From Vreelandella piezotolerans (lineage in GTDB: Bacteria; Pseudomonadota; Gammaproteobacteria; Pseudomonadales; Halomonadaceae), in NCBI RefSeq assembly GCF_012427705.1, contig NZ_CP048602.1, positions 496,001 through 560,000 of the forward strand: DNA of 64,000 bases, written 5' to 3'. Shown here piece after piece: positions 38,182 through 47,215 of this stretch (position 1 is its first letter; every line of letters starts with the position of its first letter). A program made the position numbers and the translations under genes. The notes under the pieces were generated by a model. That model did not search any database. It saw only the letters and a program-made list of their open reading frames with translations, and had not been told where the DNA came from.

Positions 38182-38727
38182 ATGACGCGTTTCAATACTG
38201 GCCATACTGACGACACGCATGTGGTGCTTGGTAAGCTCACCAGCCCTCACGGGATCAAAGGGTGGCTAAAGGTGTACTCCTATACCAATCCCATGGACAG
38301 CATTCTAGAGTACCCCGAATGGTGGGTGCGCCAAGGGGAAACCCTCACGCGCATGACCGTCTTGCAGGGGAGTCGGCAAGGCAAAGGGCTTGTCGTGCAG
38401 CTGAAAGGCGTGGATGATCGAACGGCAGCCGAAGGGTTGGCCCAAGCGGACATCCTGATGCCCAAAGAGGCGCTGCCCGAGCTTACCGACGACGAGTATT
38501 ACTGGCATGAGCTCGAAGGCCTTACCGTCTTCACTCGGTCAGGCGAACGGTTAGGGCAGGTCAGCTACCTGTTCGAGACCGGCGCGAACGATGTCATGGT
38601 GGTACGCGGTGATAACGACGCAATCGACAAGCGCGAGCGGCTGTTACCCTTTTTGCCCGATGATGTGATCGTTGAGATCGACCTGGAAGATGGCCGTATG
38701 GTGGTCGACTGGGATCCTGAGTTCTGA
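38182..38727 (+). CDS. rimM: 16S rRNA processing protein RimM
   Basis: 181 residues. It binds uS19 and assists 30S head maturation. The N-terminal RimM domain begins [20 protein letters not shown] and the PRC-barrel domain shows [12 protein letters not shown], then LPFLPDDVI. Its TGA shares a base with the trmD ATG. Confidence 0.96.
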   Translation: MTRFNTGHTDDTHVVLGKLTSPHGIKGWLKVYSYTNPMDSILEYPEWWVRQGETLTRMTVLQGSRQGKGLVVQLKGVDDRTAAEGLAQADILMPKEALPELTDDEYYWHELEGLTVFTRSGERLGQVSYLFETGANDVMVVRGDNDAIDKRERLLPFLPDDVIVEIDLEDGRMVVDWDPEF

Positions 38728-39581
38728 TGAGCCAAGACGCTTTGAACGAACAGCCAGCGGACGATCCAGCGGTGCTCGAAGAGGACGCGACAGACGTACC
38801 GGCGATGTGGATTGGCGTGGTATCGCTGTTTCCCGACATGTTCGATGCGATAACCCAGCAAGGTGTGATCGGTCGAGCGGTAGAGAAGCAGCGCATTGCC
38901 CTTGAGTTCTGGAATCCGCGTGATTATGCCACCGACCGCCACCGCAGCGTGGACGATCGCCCCTATGGCGGCGGCCCAGGCATGCTGATGAAGGTAGATA
39001 CGCTCCGAGCGGCTATCTTTGATGCGCGCCAACGTGCCGAGCAGGCCACCGGCCTGACGCCAACGGTGATCTACCTGTCGCCCCAAGGGCGTCGGTTGGA
39101 TCAGCAGGGTGTTCAAACGCTCGCGTCGGCAGGCCCGCTGGTCGTGGTCGCCGGGCGCTACGAAGGTATCGACGAGCGTGTGGTGGAGAGTGACATCGAT
39201 GAAGAGTGGTCGATTGGCGACTATGTGCTGAGCGGCGGCGAGCTGCCCGCGATGGTGCTGATCGACGCAGCGGCAAGGCTGGTACCCGGCGTGCTGGGCC
39301 ACCAGGATTCCGCTATCGAAGACTCGTTTAACGACGGTTTGTTAGACTGCCCGCACTATACCCGTCCTGAAGTGATTGACGGGCGCCGAGTGCCTGACGT
39401 GCTGCTTAGCGGAAATCATGCAGCCATCAAGCGCTGGCGGTTGAAGCAGTCGCTGGGGCGTACCTGGCAGCGTCGTCCTGATCTGTTGGCAGGACGTACT
39501 CTTAACGCCGAGCAGCAAACGCTGCTAGACGAGTTTATCGAGGAATACGCTTTGTCCTCTACGGCGGTTGCCCGCCCGTAG
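38727..39581 (+). CDS. trmD: tRNA (guanine-37-N1) methyltransferase TrmD
   Basis: Uses SAM to make m1G37 and prevent frameshifting. The trefoil-knot SAM motif [20 protein letters not shown] and [10 protein letters not shown] are visible. The coupled ATG gives 284 residues, about 28 more than E. coli TrmD; the canonical [16 protein letters not shown] begins at an internal ATG at 38805. The acidic extension is either real or an upstream miscall. I kept the coupled start because it overlaps rimM by one base. Confidence 0.95.
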   Translation: MSQDALNEQPADDPAVLEEDATDVPAMWIGVVSLFPDMFDAITQQGVIGRAVEKQRIALEFWNPRDYATDRHRSVDDRPYGGGPGMLMKVDTLRAAIFDARQRAEQATGLTPTVIYLSPQGRRLDQQGVQTLASAGPLVVVAGRYEGIDERVVESDIDEEWSIGDYVLSGGELPAMVLIDAAARLVPGVLGHQDSAIEDSFNDGLLDCPHYTRPEVIDGRRVPDVLLSGNHAAIKRWRLKQSLGRTWQRRPDLLAGRTLNAEQQTLLDEFIEEYALSSTAVARP

Positions 39582-39722
39582 CACAAAGCGGCGGTGCAGG
39601 ACGACGACAGCCGTGCGTACCTGCGTCACCCATAACGACTCCCGCGTAGCTCGCTTCGAGCGCCGGGATCACGGTTTGCCCCTTCCACGACTGCGTGGCA
39701 AGCCATTACGTTATTTAGGAGT

Positions 39723-40085
39723 ATGAAGATGAGCAGCAAGAACAAGGTGATCCAGGCGATCGAAGCCGAGCAAATGAGCAAAGAGATTCCTGCTTTTGCA
39801 CCGGGCGACACCATCGTCGTTCAGGTTAAAGTAAAAGAAGGCACTCGTGAGCGTCTGCAGGCGTTTGAAGGTGTGGTCATCGGTAAGCGTAACCGTGGCC
39901 TGAACTCCGCTTTCACCGTGCGTAAAATCTCCCACGGTGTTGGCGTCGAGCGTACCTTCCAGACCTACAGCCCGCTGGTAGACTCCATCGAAGTCAAGCG
40001 TCGCGGTGACGTTCGTCAAGCCAAGCTGTACTACCTGCGTGAGCGTAGCGGTAAGTCGGCGCGTATCAAGGAAAAGCTGGCTTAA
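39723..40085 (+). CDS. rplS: 50S ribosomal protein bL19
   Basis: 120 residues. [40 protein letters not shown] and a basic C-terminus ([12 protein letters not shown]) identify bL19, located at the 30S-50S interface. TAGGAG precedes the ATG. It ends the rpsP operon, after a 141-base gap from trmD, and is followed by a strong terminator. Confidence 0.98.
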   Translation: MKMSSKNKVIQAIEAEQMSKEIPAFAPGDTIVVQVKVKEGTRERLQAFEGVVIGKRNRGLNSAFTVRKISHGVGVERTFQTYSPLVDSIEVKRRGDVRQAKLYYLRERSGKSARIKEKLA

Positions 40086-40100
40086 TCGCCACTTTTTCTC

Positions 40101-40158
40101 GAGCGCCTGGCGCTCGGATACGGAAAACCCCGTCACCGCTTTGCGGGGCGGGGTTTTT
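40101..40158 (+). terminator. Intrinsic terminator of the rpsP-rplS operon
   Basis: The main hairpin arms AAAACCCC (40124-40131) and GGGGTTTT (40150-40157) end in a T run. A smaller perfect hairpin GAGCGCC/GGCGCTC (40101-40107/40109-40115) stands just before it. Confidence 0.85.
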
Positions 40159-40189
40159 GTTTATGGCTTTGCAATGAGACCGTTAGCCG

Positions 40190-41071
40190 ATGAGCGTGAT
40201 CGATGCGTATCTGGATGCTCTGTGGTTAGAGCAGGGCGCCAGCGACCATACGCTAGCGGCCTACCGTCGTGATTTGACCGCTTGGCAAGAGCAGCTCGAG
40301 CGCGATGATGAAACGTTGCTCACGGCGTCCCCCGCGCGGTTTGGCGCTTGGATGGAGCAGCGCCGCGAGCAGGGATACCAGCTGCGCAGCAATGCACGGA
40401 TGTTGTCGTCGCTACGCAGTTTTTATCGCTGGGCACGACTGTATGGTCATATCGACAGCGACCCGCTGGCCAACGTGTCGCTCCCCAAAGTGCGCCCCAG
40501 CCTGCCCGATACGTTGGAAGAAGACGAAGTCGAGCGTTTGTTGCTAGCCCCGGATGTGGGCACGCCGCTGGGTGTGCGTGATCGCACCATGCTGGAGCTG
40601 CTTTACGCCTGCGGGCTACGAGTGTCGGAGCTGGTCGGGCTGACCGGCGACGCGATCAACCTGCGCCAAGGCGTGGTGCGGGTACGCGGTAAAGGCGATA
40701 AAGATCGCCTGGTGCCCATGGGGGACGAGGCCGCTGCTTGGCTGGCACACTATATCGAAACGGCGCGGCCAACGCTGATGCAAGACCCCACACGCCCGGC
40801 GCTGTTCCCTGGTCGAGGCGATAAGGCCATGACGCGGCAAACGTTTTGGCATCGTATCAAAGCCCATGCCATCACGGCGGGCATTGCTCGGCCGCTTTCT
40901 CCTCACACGCTGCGCCACGCCTTTGCGACCCATTTATTGAATCATGGGGCGAATTTGCGGGTCGTACAGTTGCTGTTGGGTCATAGTGACCTGTCCACCA
41001 CGCAAATTTATACCCATGTTGCCCAGGCGCGCCTGGAGCAACTGCATGCTGAACACCATCCGCGAGGTTAA
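40190..41071 (+). CDS. xerD: Site-specific tyrosine recombinase XerD
   Basis: 293 residues; with XerC it resolves chromosome dimers at dif under FtsK control. Catalytic residues are visible: Arg in YACGLRVSELVGL, HTLRHAFATHLL, LLGHSDLSTTQIYTHV (Tyr). The N-terminal SAM-like core-binding domain is complete. The order xerD-dsbC-hom-thrC-recJ matches that of pseudomonads, supporting XerD over XerC. Confidence 0.93.
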   Translation: MSVIDAYLDALWLEQGASDHTLAAYRRDLTAWQEQLERDDETLLTASPARFGAWMEQRREQGYQLRSNARMLSSLRSFYRWARLYGHIDSDPLANVSLPKVRPSLPDTLEEDEVERLLLAPDVGTPLGVRDRTMLELLYACGLRVSELVGLTGDAINLRQGVVRVRGKGDKDRLVPMGDEAAAWLAHYIETARPTLMQDPTRPALFPGRGDKAMTRQTFWHRIKAHAITAGIARPLSPHTLRHAFATHLLNHGANLRVVQLLLGHSDLSTTQIYTHVAQARLEQLHAEHHPRG

Positions 41072-41078
41072 TCAAAGA

Positions 41079-41837
41079 ATGCACCTACGTATGCCGACCG
41101 TTGCGAAATCCTGTGTTCCCTGGCTGGTGCTGGCGAGTAGTTTAATCCCTGCGGCTGCCTTCGCCGATGACGTGGCCGAACGCTTGGCTGACAGCTTGCA
41201 GGTGAACGGCCAGCCAATGCCGGTAGAGCAGGTGAGCGCCACGCCGATGGAAGGGATCTACCATGTACGCCTGGAGAGTGGTGAGTCGTTTTACGCCAAT
41301 GCAGACGGTAGTCATTTTTTGGTAGGGGACCTTTATCAAAACGGGGATAATGGGCTGGTGAATCTGACCGAGCAGGCTCGCAACCAAGAGCGCGCAGCGG
41401 CGCTAGCGGCGATTCCCGAGAGCGAGCGCGTCGTGTTTAGAGCCATCGATGAGCCCAAGGCCACGGTGGTGGTATTTACCGACCCTACCTGCCCCTACTG
41501 CGAGCGCCTTCATGAGACCATTCCCGAGCTCAACGAGCGGGGAATTGCGGTACACTATCTCGCCTTCCCGCGGGCCGGGATGGGCAGCGGTGCCGCCGAG
41601 ACCTTGCAGCAGGTATGGTGCTCCGACAACCGTAGCGAAGCGATGAATCGGGCCAAAGAGGGCCAGACGATCGCCGCTTCGGCCAGCTGCGACAATCCGG
41701 TGGCCGATCAATACGCGCTGGGGCAAGCGCTAGGGGTGCAAGGCACGCCCGCGATCATCCTGCCCGATGGGCAAATGGTGCCTGGCTTCGTGCCCCCCGA
41801 GCGGCTCGTGGCCATGTTAGGCTTGGAAGACGAATAA
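41079..41837 (+). CDS. dsbC: Thiol:disulfide interchange protein DsbC
   Basis: About 252 residues, a periplasmic disulfide isomerase. A signal peptide (VPWLVLASSLIPAAAFA) is followed by the dimerisation domain (VEQVSATPMEGIYHVRL) and a thioredoxin domain with active site TDPTCPYCERLHE. The cis-Pro loop is GVQGTPAIIL. Starts at 41079 or 41091 are both possible. It begins 7 bases after xerD. Confidence 0.93.
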   Translation: MHLRMPTVAKSCVPWLVLASSLIPAAAFADDVAERLADSLQVNGQPMPVEQVSATPMEGIYHVRLESGESFYANADGSHFLVGDLYQNGDNGLVNLTEQARNQERAAALAAIPESERVVFRAIDEPKATVVVFTDPTCPYCERLHETIPELNERGIAVHYLAFPRAGMGSGAAETLQQVWCSDNRSEAMNRAKEGQTIAASASCDNPVADQYALGQALGVQGTPAIILPDGQMVPGFVPPERLVAMLGLEDE

Positions 41838-41922
41838 CGTCACATGAGTGACGAACGAACACGCTGAGACACTGATTCAAGAAGCGGCACCTGCGGGTGC
41901 CCAACATGAAAGGGGACGTATT

Positions 41923-43239
41923 TTGAAACCGGTAAGAGTAGGCATTTGTGGGTTAGGTACTGTCGGTGGTGGCACCTTCAACGTATTGACGCGCAACGCG
42001 GACGATATCAGCCGCCGTGCAGGCCGCCCGATCGTGATCGAGCAGGTAGCCCACCGCAGTATTCATCCCGACTGCGACATTACCGGCATCAAAGCGACGA
42101 CCGACGTGTTCGAAGTCGCCAACAACCCCGATGTGGACGTACTGGTCGAGCTGATTGGCGGCTACGATATCGCCCGTGAACTGGTGCTCACCGCGATTGC
42201 CAACGGCAAACACGTGGTCACCGCCAATAAGGCGCTGATCGCCGTCCACGGTAACGAAATTTTCCGTGCCGCCCATGAAAAGGGGGTGATCGTCGCCTTC
42301 GAAGCCGCCGTGGCGGGCGGCATTCCGGTCATCAAGTCGCTGCGTGAAGGTCTGGGGGCCAACCGTATCGAGTGGGTGGCCGGTATCATCAACGGCACCG
42401 GCAACTTCATTTTGACCCACATGCGCGACGAAGGCCGTGCCTTCGAAGACGTGTTGGCCGAAGCCCAGGCGCTGGGCTATGCCGAAGCCGACCCGACGTT
42501 CGATGTGGAAGGCATCGATGCGGCGCACAAGCTGACCATCCTGGCTTCCATTGCCTACGGTGTGCCGCTGCAGTTCGAAAAAGCCTTCACCGAAGGGATC
42601 TCCCGCATTACCGCCGAGGACGTGGAGCAGGCCGACAACCTCGGCTACGTCATCAAGCATCTGGGGATCTCCAAGCGCACCGATCAAGGGTTAGAGCTGC
42701 GTGTTCACCCCACGCTGATTCCCAAAGAGCGTCTGCTCGCCAATGTACACGGCGTGAAAAACGCCATTGCGGTGATGGGCGATGCGGTTGGTCCCACGCT
42801 CTATTACGGCGCGGGTGCCGGTGCCGAGCCTACGGCGTCAGCCGTGGTCGCCGATCTGCTGGACGTGGCGCGGGACATTGCCACCGACCACCACTACCGC
42901 GTGCCTTATCTGGCGTTTAGCGGCATCGACGAAGACGTTAGTCAGCTGCCGATCATGCCGATGGAAGAGATCACCACGGCGTACTATCTGCGCCTGCTGG
43001 CGGTGGACCGTCCTGGCGTGCTGGCCCGCGTGGCCACGATTTTGGCCGAGCAGGGCATCTCCATCGAGGCACTGATTCAAAAAGAGGCCACCGAAGGCGA
43101 ACTGGTGCCGATCATTCTGCTGACGCATCGCACCAAAGAGAAGCAGATGAACGAAGCGATCCGTGAGATCGAAGCCATGGCGGATATTGCAGGCCCCGTC
43201 ACGCGAATTCGCGTGGAAAGCCTGGACGAGGGAGAGTAA
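41923..43239 (+). CDS. hom: Homoserine dehydrogenase (probable TTG start)
   Basis: 438 residues. It reduces aspartate semialdehyde to homoserine in the threonine/methionine pathway. NAD(P) loop VGICGLGTVGGG, catalytic region AGIINGTGNFIL and ADPTFDVEGIDAAHKL, and a C-terminal ACT domain (YYLRLLAVDRPGVLARVA) for threonine feedback. The TTG at 41923 with AAGGGG upstream gives the KPVRVGICG N-terminus of Pseudomonas enzymes. An upstream in-frame GTG at 41848 is less likely. thrC follows 3 bases later. Confidence 0.95.
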   Translation: MKPVRVGICGLGTVGGGTFNVLTRNADDISRRAGRPIVIEQVAHRSIHPDCDITGIKATTDVFEVANNPDVDVLVELIGGYDIARELVLTAIANGKHVVTANKALIAVHGNEIFRAAHEKGVIVAFEAAVAGGIPVIKSLREGLGANRIEWVAGIINGTGNFILTHMRDEGRAFEDVLAEAQALGYAEADPTFDVEGIDAAHKLTILASIAYGVPLQFEKAFTEGISRITAEDVEQADNLGYVIKHLGISKRTDQGLELRVHPTLIPKERLLANVHGVKNAIAVMGDAVGPTLYYGAGAGAEPTASAVVADLLDVARDIATDHHYRVPYLAFSGIDEDVSQLPIMPMEEITTAYYLRLLAVDRPGVLARVATILAEQGISIEALIQKEATEGELVPIILLTHRTKEKQMNEAIREIEAMADIAGPVTRIRVESLDEGE

Positions 43240-43242
43240 CCG

Positions 43243-44631
43243 ATGCGCTATATCAGCACGCGTGGGCAAGCGCCCGCGCTCTCTTTCGAAGAGGTAGTGC
43301 TCACCGGCATGGCTAGCGACGGCGGTCTTTACGTTCCGGAAACGCTGCCCGAATTCTCCAAAGAGGAGCTGGCCAGCATGGCCGGGCTCTCCTACGCCGA
43401 GATCGCCTTTCGGGTGATGAAGCCGTTCGTCAACGGTGAGATCGATGACGAGACCTTCCGCCGTCTGGTGACCGAGGCGTATGCCACGTTCAACCACGAC
43501 GCGGTGGTGCCGTTGAAGCAGCTGGATGCCAGCCACTTCCTGCTGGAGCAGTTTCACGGCCCGACACTAGCCTTCAAGGACGTGGCGCTGCAACTGCTGG
43601 GACGACTGCTGGACCACTTCCTGAAAAAGCGCGGTGAGCGCGCGGTGATCATGGGGGCCACGTCCGGGGATACCGGCTCGGCGGCCATCGAAGGCTGCCG
43701 CCACTGCGACAACCTCGATATTTTCATTCTGCACCCCCACAACCGCGTCTCCGAAGTGCAGCGTCGCCAGATGACCTCGGTGCTTGCCGACAACGTCTTC
43801 AACATCGCCATTGAGGGCAACTTCGACGACGCCCAGGCGATGGTCAAGGCCAGCTTTGCCAACCAAGACTTCTTGAACGGCACGCGGCTCGTGGCGGTGA
43901 ACTCGATCAACTGGGCGCGCATCATGGCCCAGATCGTCTACTACGTGGCCGCTGGCGTGGCGTTGGGTGCGCCCCAGCGGGAAGTGAGCTTCTGCGTGCC
44001 CTCGGCCAACTTCGGCAACGTCTTTGCAGGCTATATGGCTTACAAGATGGGCCTGCCGGTGAAGCAGTTCATCATCGCCACCAACGCCAACGACATTCTG
44101 CACCGCACGCTCGCGGCCAACGACTTCTCCAAGAAAGAGCTGGCAGCCACGCTGGCGCCTTCCATGGATATCGTCGTGTCGTCCAATTTCGAGCGCCTAC
44201 TGTTCGATGCCTACGACCGCGACGGGGCCGCCGTGGCCGCGCTGCTGGAGCGCTTCCAGCAAGCGCCCACCGCGCTTGCCGATGCGCCGCTGGCCAAGCT
44301 GCGCGAGAAGTTCGCGAGCTACAGCGTCGATGACGAGACGATCCTGGAAGTGATTCGAGAAGCGCATCATCGCACCGGGGAAATTCTCGACCCGCACACG
44401 GCCACTGGCTACCGCGCGGCCGAGCGGGCGCGTGTGGATACCACCACACCGATGATCACCCTGGCTACCGCGCACCCGGCAAAGTTCGCCGAAGCCGTGG
44501 TGAAAGCGGGCTTCCAGGGCGTACCGCTGCCGACCCACATGGACGACCTGCTGGAGCGCGAAGAGCGCTACACGGTGTTGCCCGCCGAATTGAGCGCGGT
44601 CCAGCAGTTCGTTGCTGACAACCGCCGCTGA
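43243..44631 (+). CDS. thrC: Threonine synthase
   Basis: 462 residues. A PLP enzyme converting O-phosphohomoserine to threonine. The PLP lysine lies in GPTLAFKDVALQ, and the phosphate loop in GATSGDTGSAAIEG. The length fits the long bacterial/fungal-type enzyme. Directly behind hom, so the two form a threonine unit; recJ begins 6 bases later. Confidence 0.96.
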   Translation: MRYISTRGQAPALSFEEVVLTGMASDGGLYVPETLPEFSKEELASMAGLSYAEIAFRVMKPFVNGEIDDETFRRLVTEAYATFNHDAVVPLKQLDASHFLLEQFHGPTLAFKDVALQLLGRLLDHFLKKRGERAVIMGATSGDTGSAAIEGCRHCDNLDIFILHPHNRVSEVQRRQMTSVLADNVFNIAIEGNFDDAQAMVKASFANQDFLNGTRLVAVNSINWARIMAQIVYYVAAGVALGAPQREVSFCVPSANFGNVFAGYMAYKMGLPVKQFIIATNANDILHRTLAANDFSKKELAATLAPSMDIVVSSNFERLLFDAYDRDGAAVAALLERFQQAPTALADAPLAKLREKFASYSVDDETILEVIREAHHRTGEILDPHTATGYRAAERARVDTTTPMITLATAHPAKFAEAVVKAGFQGVPLPTHMDDLLEREERYTVLPAELSAVQQFVADNRR

Positions 44632-44637
44632 GGTGAT

Positions 44638-46434
44638 ATGACCCAGGTGTCACCCCTTTCTCAGCAGAGTCACCATCCCCGCTTAGAGCCTCGTCCCCTG
44701 GACGAGGCTGTCTATTTACGTGCCCAGTCAGAAGGACTGAGCGAGCTGCAGGCGCGGCTGTTGGCCTCCCGGCTGCCAGGCTATACCGGTGAGTTGGCGC
44801 CGCTGGTGTCACCGAGCCTGCGCTATCTCGTCCATCCTGAAAAACTCGCCGATGGCCCTCGTGCGGCGGAGCGCGTTGCTCAAGCGGTCGCCGAGGGCGA
44901 GTCTATCGGTATTCTGACCGACTACGATGTGGATGGCATCACCTCCCACGTGGTCATTCGGCGCACGCTGGTCGAGCTGTTTGGCGTGCCCGAGCACAAG
45001 CTGCACAGTTTGATTGGCCACCGTATTCACGATGGCTACGGCATCAGCCTGCCGCTGGTGGATCGAACGCTGAGCTTAAAACCGCTGCCGACGCTGGTGA
45101 TTACCGCCGACTGCGGCAGTTCTGACGAGCCGCGCATTGCGCGCTTGAAAGCAGCGGGTATCGATGTGGTGGTCAGCGACCACCACGCGCTGCCCCTGGA
45201 GGGCCCGCCGCCCTCGGCCTACGCCTGCGTGAACCCGACCCGCGGCGACTGCGCTTACCCGGATAAAACCATTGCAGGCTGCATGGTGGCGTGGCTTCTG
45301 ATGTCACTCGCCCGCAGTGTACTGGTGGAGTGGGGCGCGCTGCCCGAGGCCACGCCGAAGCTCTCGCCGTGGCTCTCCTACGTGGCGTTAGGCACCGTGG
45401 CGGACTGCGTCTCGCTAGGCGGAAGCCCCGCCAATCGGGCGGTGGTCAGCCATGGCCTGACGCTAATCAACCGCATGGACGCCGCCTGCTGGCGAGCCAT
45501 GGCCGCGCGCTTAGGGGCCGACAGCGTGCCCTTCAATGCCGAAACACTGGCGTTTCAGATGGGGCCGAGAATCAACGCTCGCTCACGATTGGACGACCCC
45601 TACGCGGCACTTCACTTCATGCTGGCCGAGAGTGACGGCGTCGCGAACCGGCAGCTCGAGGTGCTCGATCAGGATAACCAATCGCGCAAGGCCATCGAAG
45701 CGGATATGGCCGAGGAGGCGCGGGCGCTCGCCGCACCTGCTTTGGAGGCCAACGAGCCTGCCGTCGTGGTGCTTCTGGAAGATGGCCACCCCGGCGTGCA
45801 GGGCATCGTCGCCTCGCGGCTGGTCCAGGCCTACGGGCGTCCAGCCGTGGTGCTGACGCGGGCAGCGGCACCTAATATGCTCACCGGCTCCGGGCGCTCC
45901 ATCGAGGGGCTGCACCTAAGGGATGCCCTGCAGCGCACCTTCGAGCTTGCGCCCGAGGCGCTGCCGCGCTTCGGCGGGCACAGTGGTGCCGCAGGCGTCG
46001 GCGTGCCGCGGGAGCAGCTCGATACCTTCAAAACGGCGTTTTTGCAGGCGGTGAGCGAGCAGTTGGGCGATACACCGCTCTACCCGCGTCTGTGGACCGA
46101 TGGCGAGCTCTCGACTGCCCAGCTCTCGTTGGCCACGCTGGAAGAGATCGAGACCTTGGGCCCCTACGGGCGGGAGTTCGATCCGCCGCTGTTCGAAGGG
46201 CGCTTTATCGTCGAGGCGTTACGCCCCGTTGGGGCGGAGGGTTCACACCTAATGATGGAGCTCTCCATGGGAGCGGTGACCCGCAAAGCGATTTGGTTTC
46301 GCGCTCTCACGCCGGGGGAGCTGCCCTCGTTTGGCGTGGGCGACACGCTGCACTGCGCGTACAAGCTCAATCGTAACCGCTGGCGGGGACGCGAGTCGCT
46401 GCAGCTGATGGTGGAGCACGCTAGCCCCGTTTAA
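44638..46434 (+). CDS. recJ: Single-strand DNA 5'-3' exonuclease RecJ
   Basis: 598 residues, acting in recombination, repair and RecFOR pathways. DHH-family metal motifs: DYDVDGITSHV, ITADCGSSD, VSDHHAL; DHHA1 motif GHSGAAGVG. C-terminal OB region intact. The variant TADCGSSDEPRI carries the phosphoesterase acidic residue. Same strand and near-contiguous with thrC. Confidence 0.95.
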   Translation: MTQVSPLSQQSHHPRLEPRPLDEAVYLRAQSEGLSELQARLLASRLPGYTGELAPLVSPSLRYLVHPEKLADGPRAAERVAQAVAEGESIGILTDYDVDGITSHVVIRRTLVELFGVPEHKLHSLIGHRIHDGYGISLPLVDRTLSLKPLPTLVITADCGSSDEPRIARLKAAGIDVVVSDHHALPLEGPPPSAYACVNPTRGDCAYPDKTIAGCMVAWLLMSLARSVLVEWGALPEATPKLSPWLSYVALGTVADCVSLGGSPANRAVVSHGLTLINRMDAACWRAMAARLGADSVPFNAETLAFQMGPRINARSRLDDPYAALHFMLAESDGVANRQLEVLDQDNQSRKAIEADMAEEARALAAPALEANEPAVVVLLEDGHPGVQGIVASRLVQAYGRPAVVLTRAAAPNMLTGSGRSIEGLHLRDALQRTFELAPEALPRFGGHSGAAGVGVPREQLDTFKTAFLQAVSEQLGDTPLYPRLWTDGELSTAQLSLATLEEIETLGPYGREFDPPLFEGRFIVEALRPVGAEGSHLMMELSMGAVTRKAIWFRALTPGELPSFGVGDTLHCAYKLNRNRWRGRESLQLMVEHASPV

Positions 46435-46459
46435 CGCTCTCCGCTATCCTCGCGTCCTT

Positions 46460-46475
46460 GGCCGCTCGAGCGGCC
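46460..46475. repeat. Perfect 16-bp GC palindrome before the YitT-type gene
   Basis: GGCCGCTCGAGCGGCC is fully self-complementary and lies between recJ and the next gene, 31 bases before that start. It contains an XhoI-type centre and borders a NotI-type site. There is no T run, so it is not a clear terminator. Confidence 0.4.
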
Positions 46476-46505
46476 GCTCCAATAATCCCAAAAAAGGACG
46501 CTCTC

Positions 46506-47123
46506 ATGCGCATGGAAGATCTTCCCAAGGACCCCCACAAGCCCTACGAAGACATCATGGCGATGTTGTTGGGGACGCTGTTCGTCGCACTCGGGGTGAC
46601 GTTCTATACCCACGCGGTGTTGCTCACCGGTAGCACCGCAGGGATGGCGCTACTGCTCAATTACCTGACCGGGTGGGGTTTTGGCGTCTGGTTTTTTGCC
46701 ATCAACCTGCCGTTTTACTATCTGGCGATCAAACGCATGGGGTGGAGCTTTACGCTGCGCACCTTTGTCGCCATTGGCTTGGTCTCGCTGTTCTCCGAGC
46801 TCACCCAGGGGTGGGTCGAATTTGCCAACGTGCCGTCGCTCTACGCGGCGCTGATGGGCGGGGCGCTGATGGGCATTGGCATGCTGATGCTGTTTCGCCA
46901 CCGTACCAGCCTTGGCGGTATCAACATTCTCGCCCTCTACCTGCAGGACAAACACGGCCTGCGGGCGGGCTATGTGCAGCTCGGCATTGACGGCGTGATT
47001 CTGCTGATTGCCCTGACTCAGCTCCCCCTGGATCGAGTAGGCTACTCGGTACTCGGCGCGCTGATGCTCAATCTAATCATCGCTCTGAACCATAAGCCAG
47101 GGCGTTATATCGGGGTGAGCTAG
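46506..47123 (+). CDS. YitT-family membrane protein
   Basis: 205 residues with five or six hydrophobic segments (IMAMLLGTLFVALGVTFYTHA, FGVWFFAINLPFYYLAI, GYVQLGIDGVILLIAL). GSTAGMALLLNYLTG and TSLGGINILALYLQ are typical of the YitT/DUF161 fold. The start at 46506 follows AAGGA at 8 bases. The substrate is unknown; short proteins like this lack the C-terminal DUF2179 domain. Confidence 0.8.
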   Translation: MRMEDLPKDPHKPYEDIMAMLLGTLFVALGVTFYTHAVLLTGSTAGMALLLNYLTGWGFGVWFFAINLPFYYLAIKRMGWSFTLRTFVAIGLVSLFSELTQGWVEFANVPSLYAALMGGALMGIGMLMLFRHRTSLGGINILALYLQDKHGLRAGYVQLGIDGVILLIALTQLPLDRVGYSVLGALMLNLIIALNHKPGRYIGVS

Positions 47124-47143
47124 CCGTGATGACGTAAAATCAT

Positions 47144-47215
47144 CTAGTTAAGCCAAAACCACCAGACGATCAAGCCAATGATGGCAATACCCGCAAGGTT
47201 GATCAGTAAACTCAT
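47144..47215 (-). CDS. 23-residue single-span membrane peptide coupled to copA
   Basis: A 24-codon frame whose ATG (47213-47215) overlaps the copA stop by 4 bases (ATGA), preceded by an AGGAGG inside the copA end. The peptide is a hydrophobic stretch ([17 protein letters not shown]) between a short polar N-terminus and a final Asn, i.e. one transmembrane helix ending in Trp-rich interfacial residues. No named family. Coupling and composition suggest a real small membrane protein that may partner CopA. Confidence 0.6.
   Translation of the reverse strand: MSLLINLAGIAIIGLIVWWFWLN

Noticed and set aside
41953..42687. 244-codon frame antisense to hom
   Set aside because: Shadow of a high-GC coding region; no ribosome site and no recognisable protein.
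46460..46480. Adjacent XhoI and NotI sites suggesting cloning-vector sequence
   Set aside because: The palindrome sits naturally between recJ and the YitT-type gene, with no vector sequence around it; GC-rich chance is simpler.
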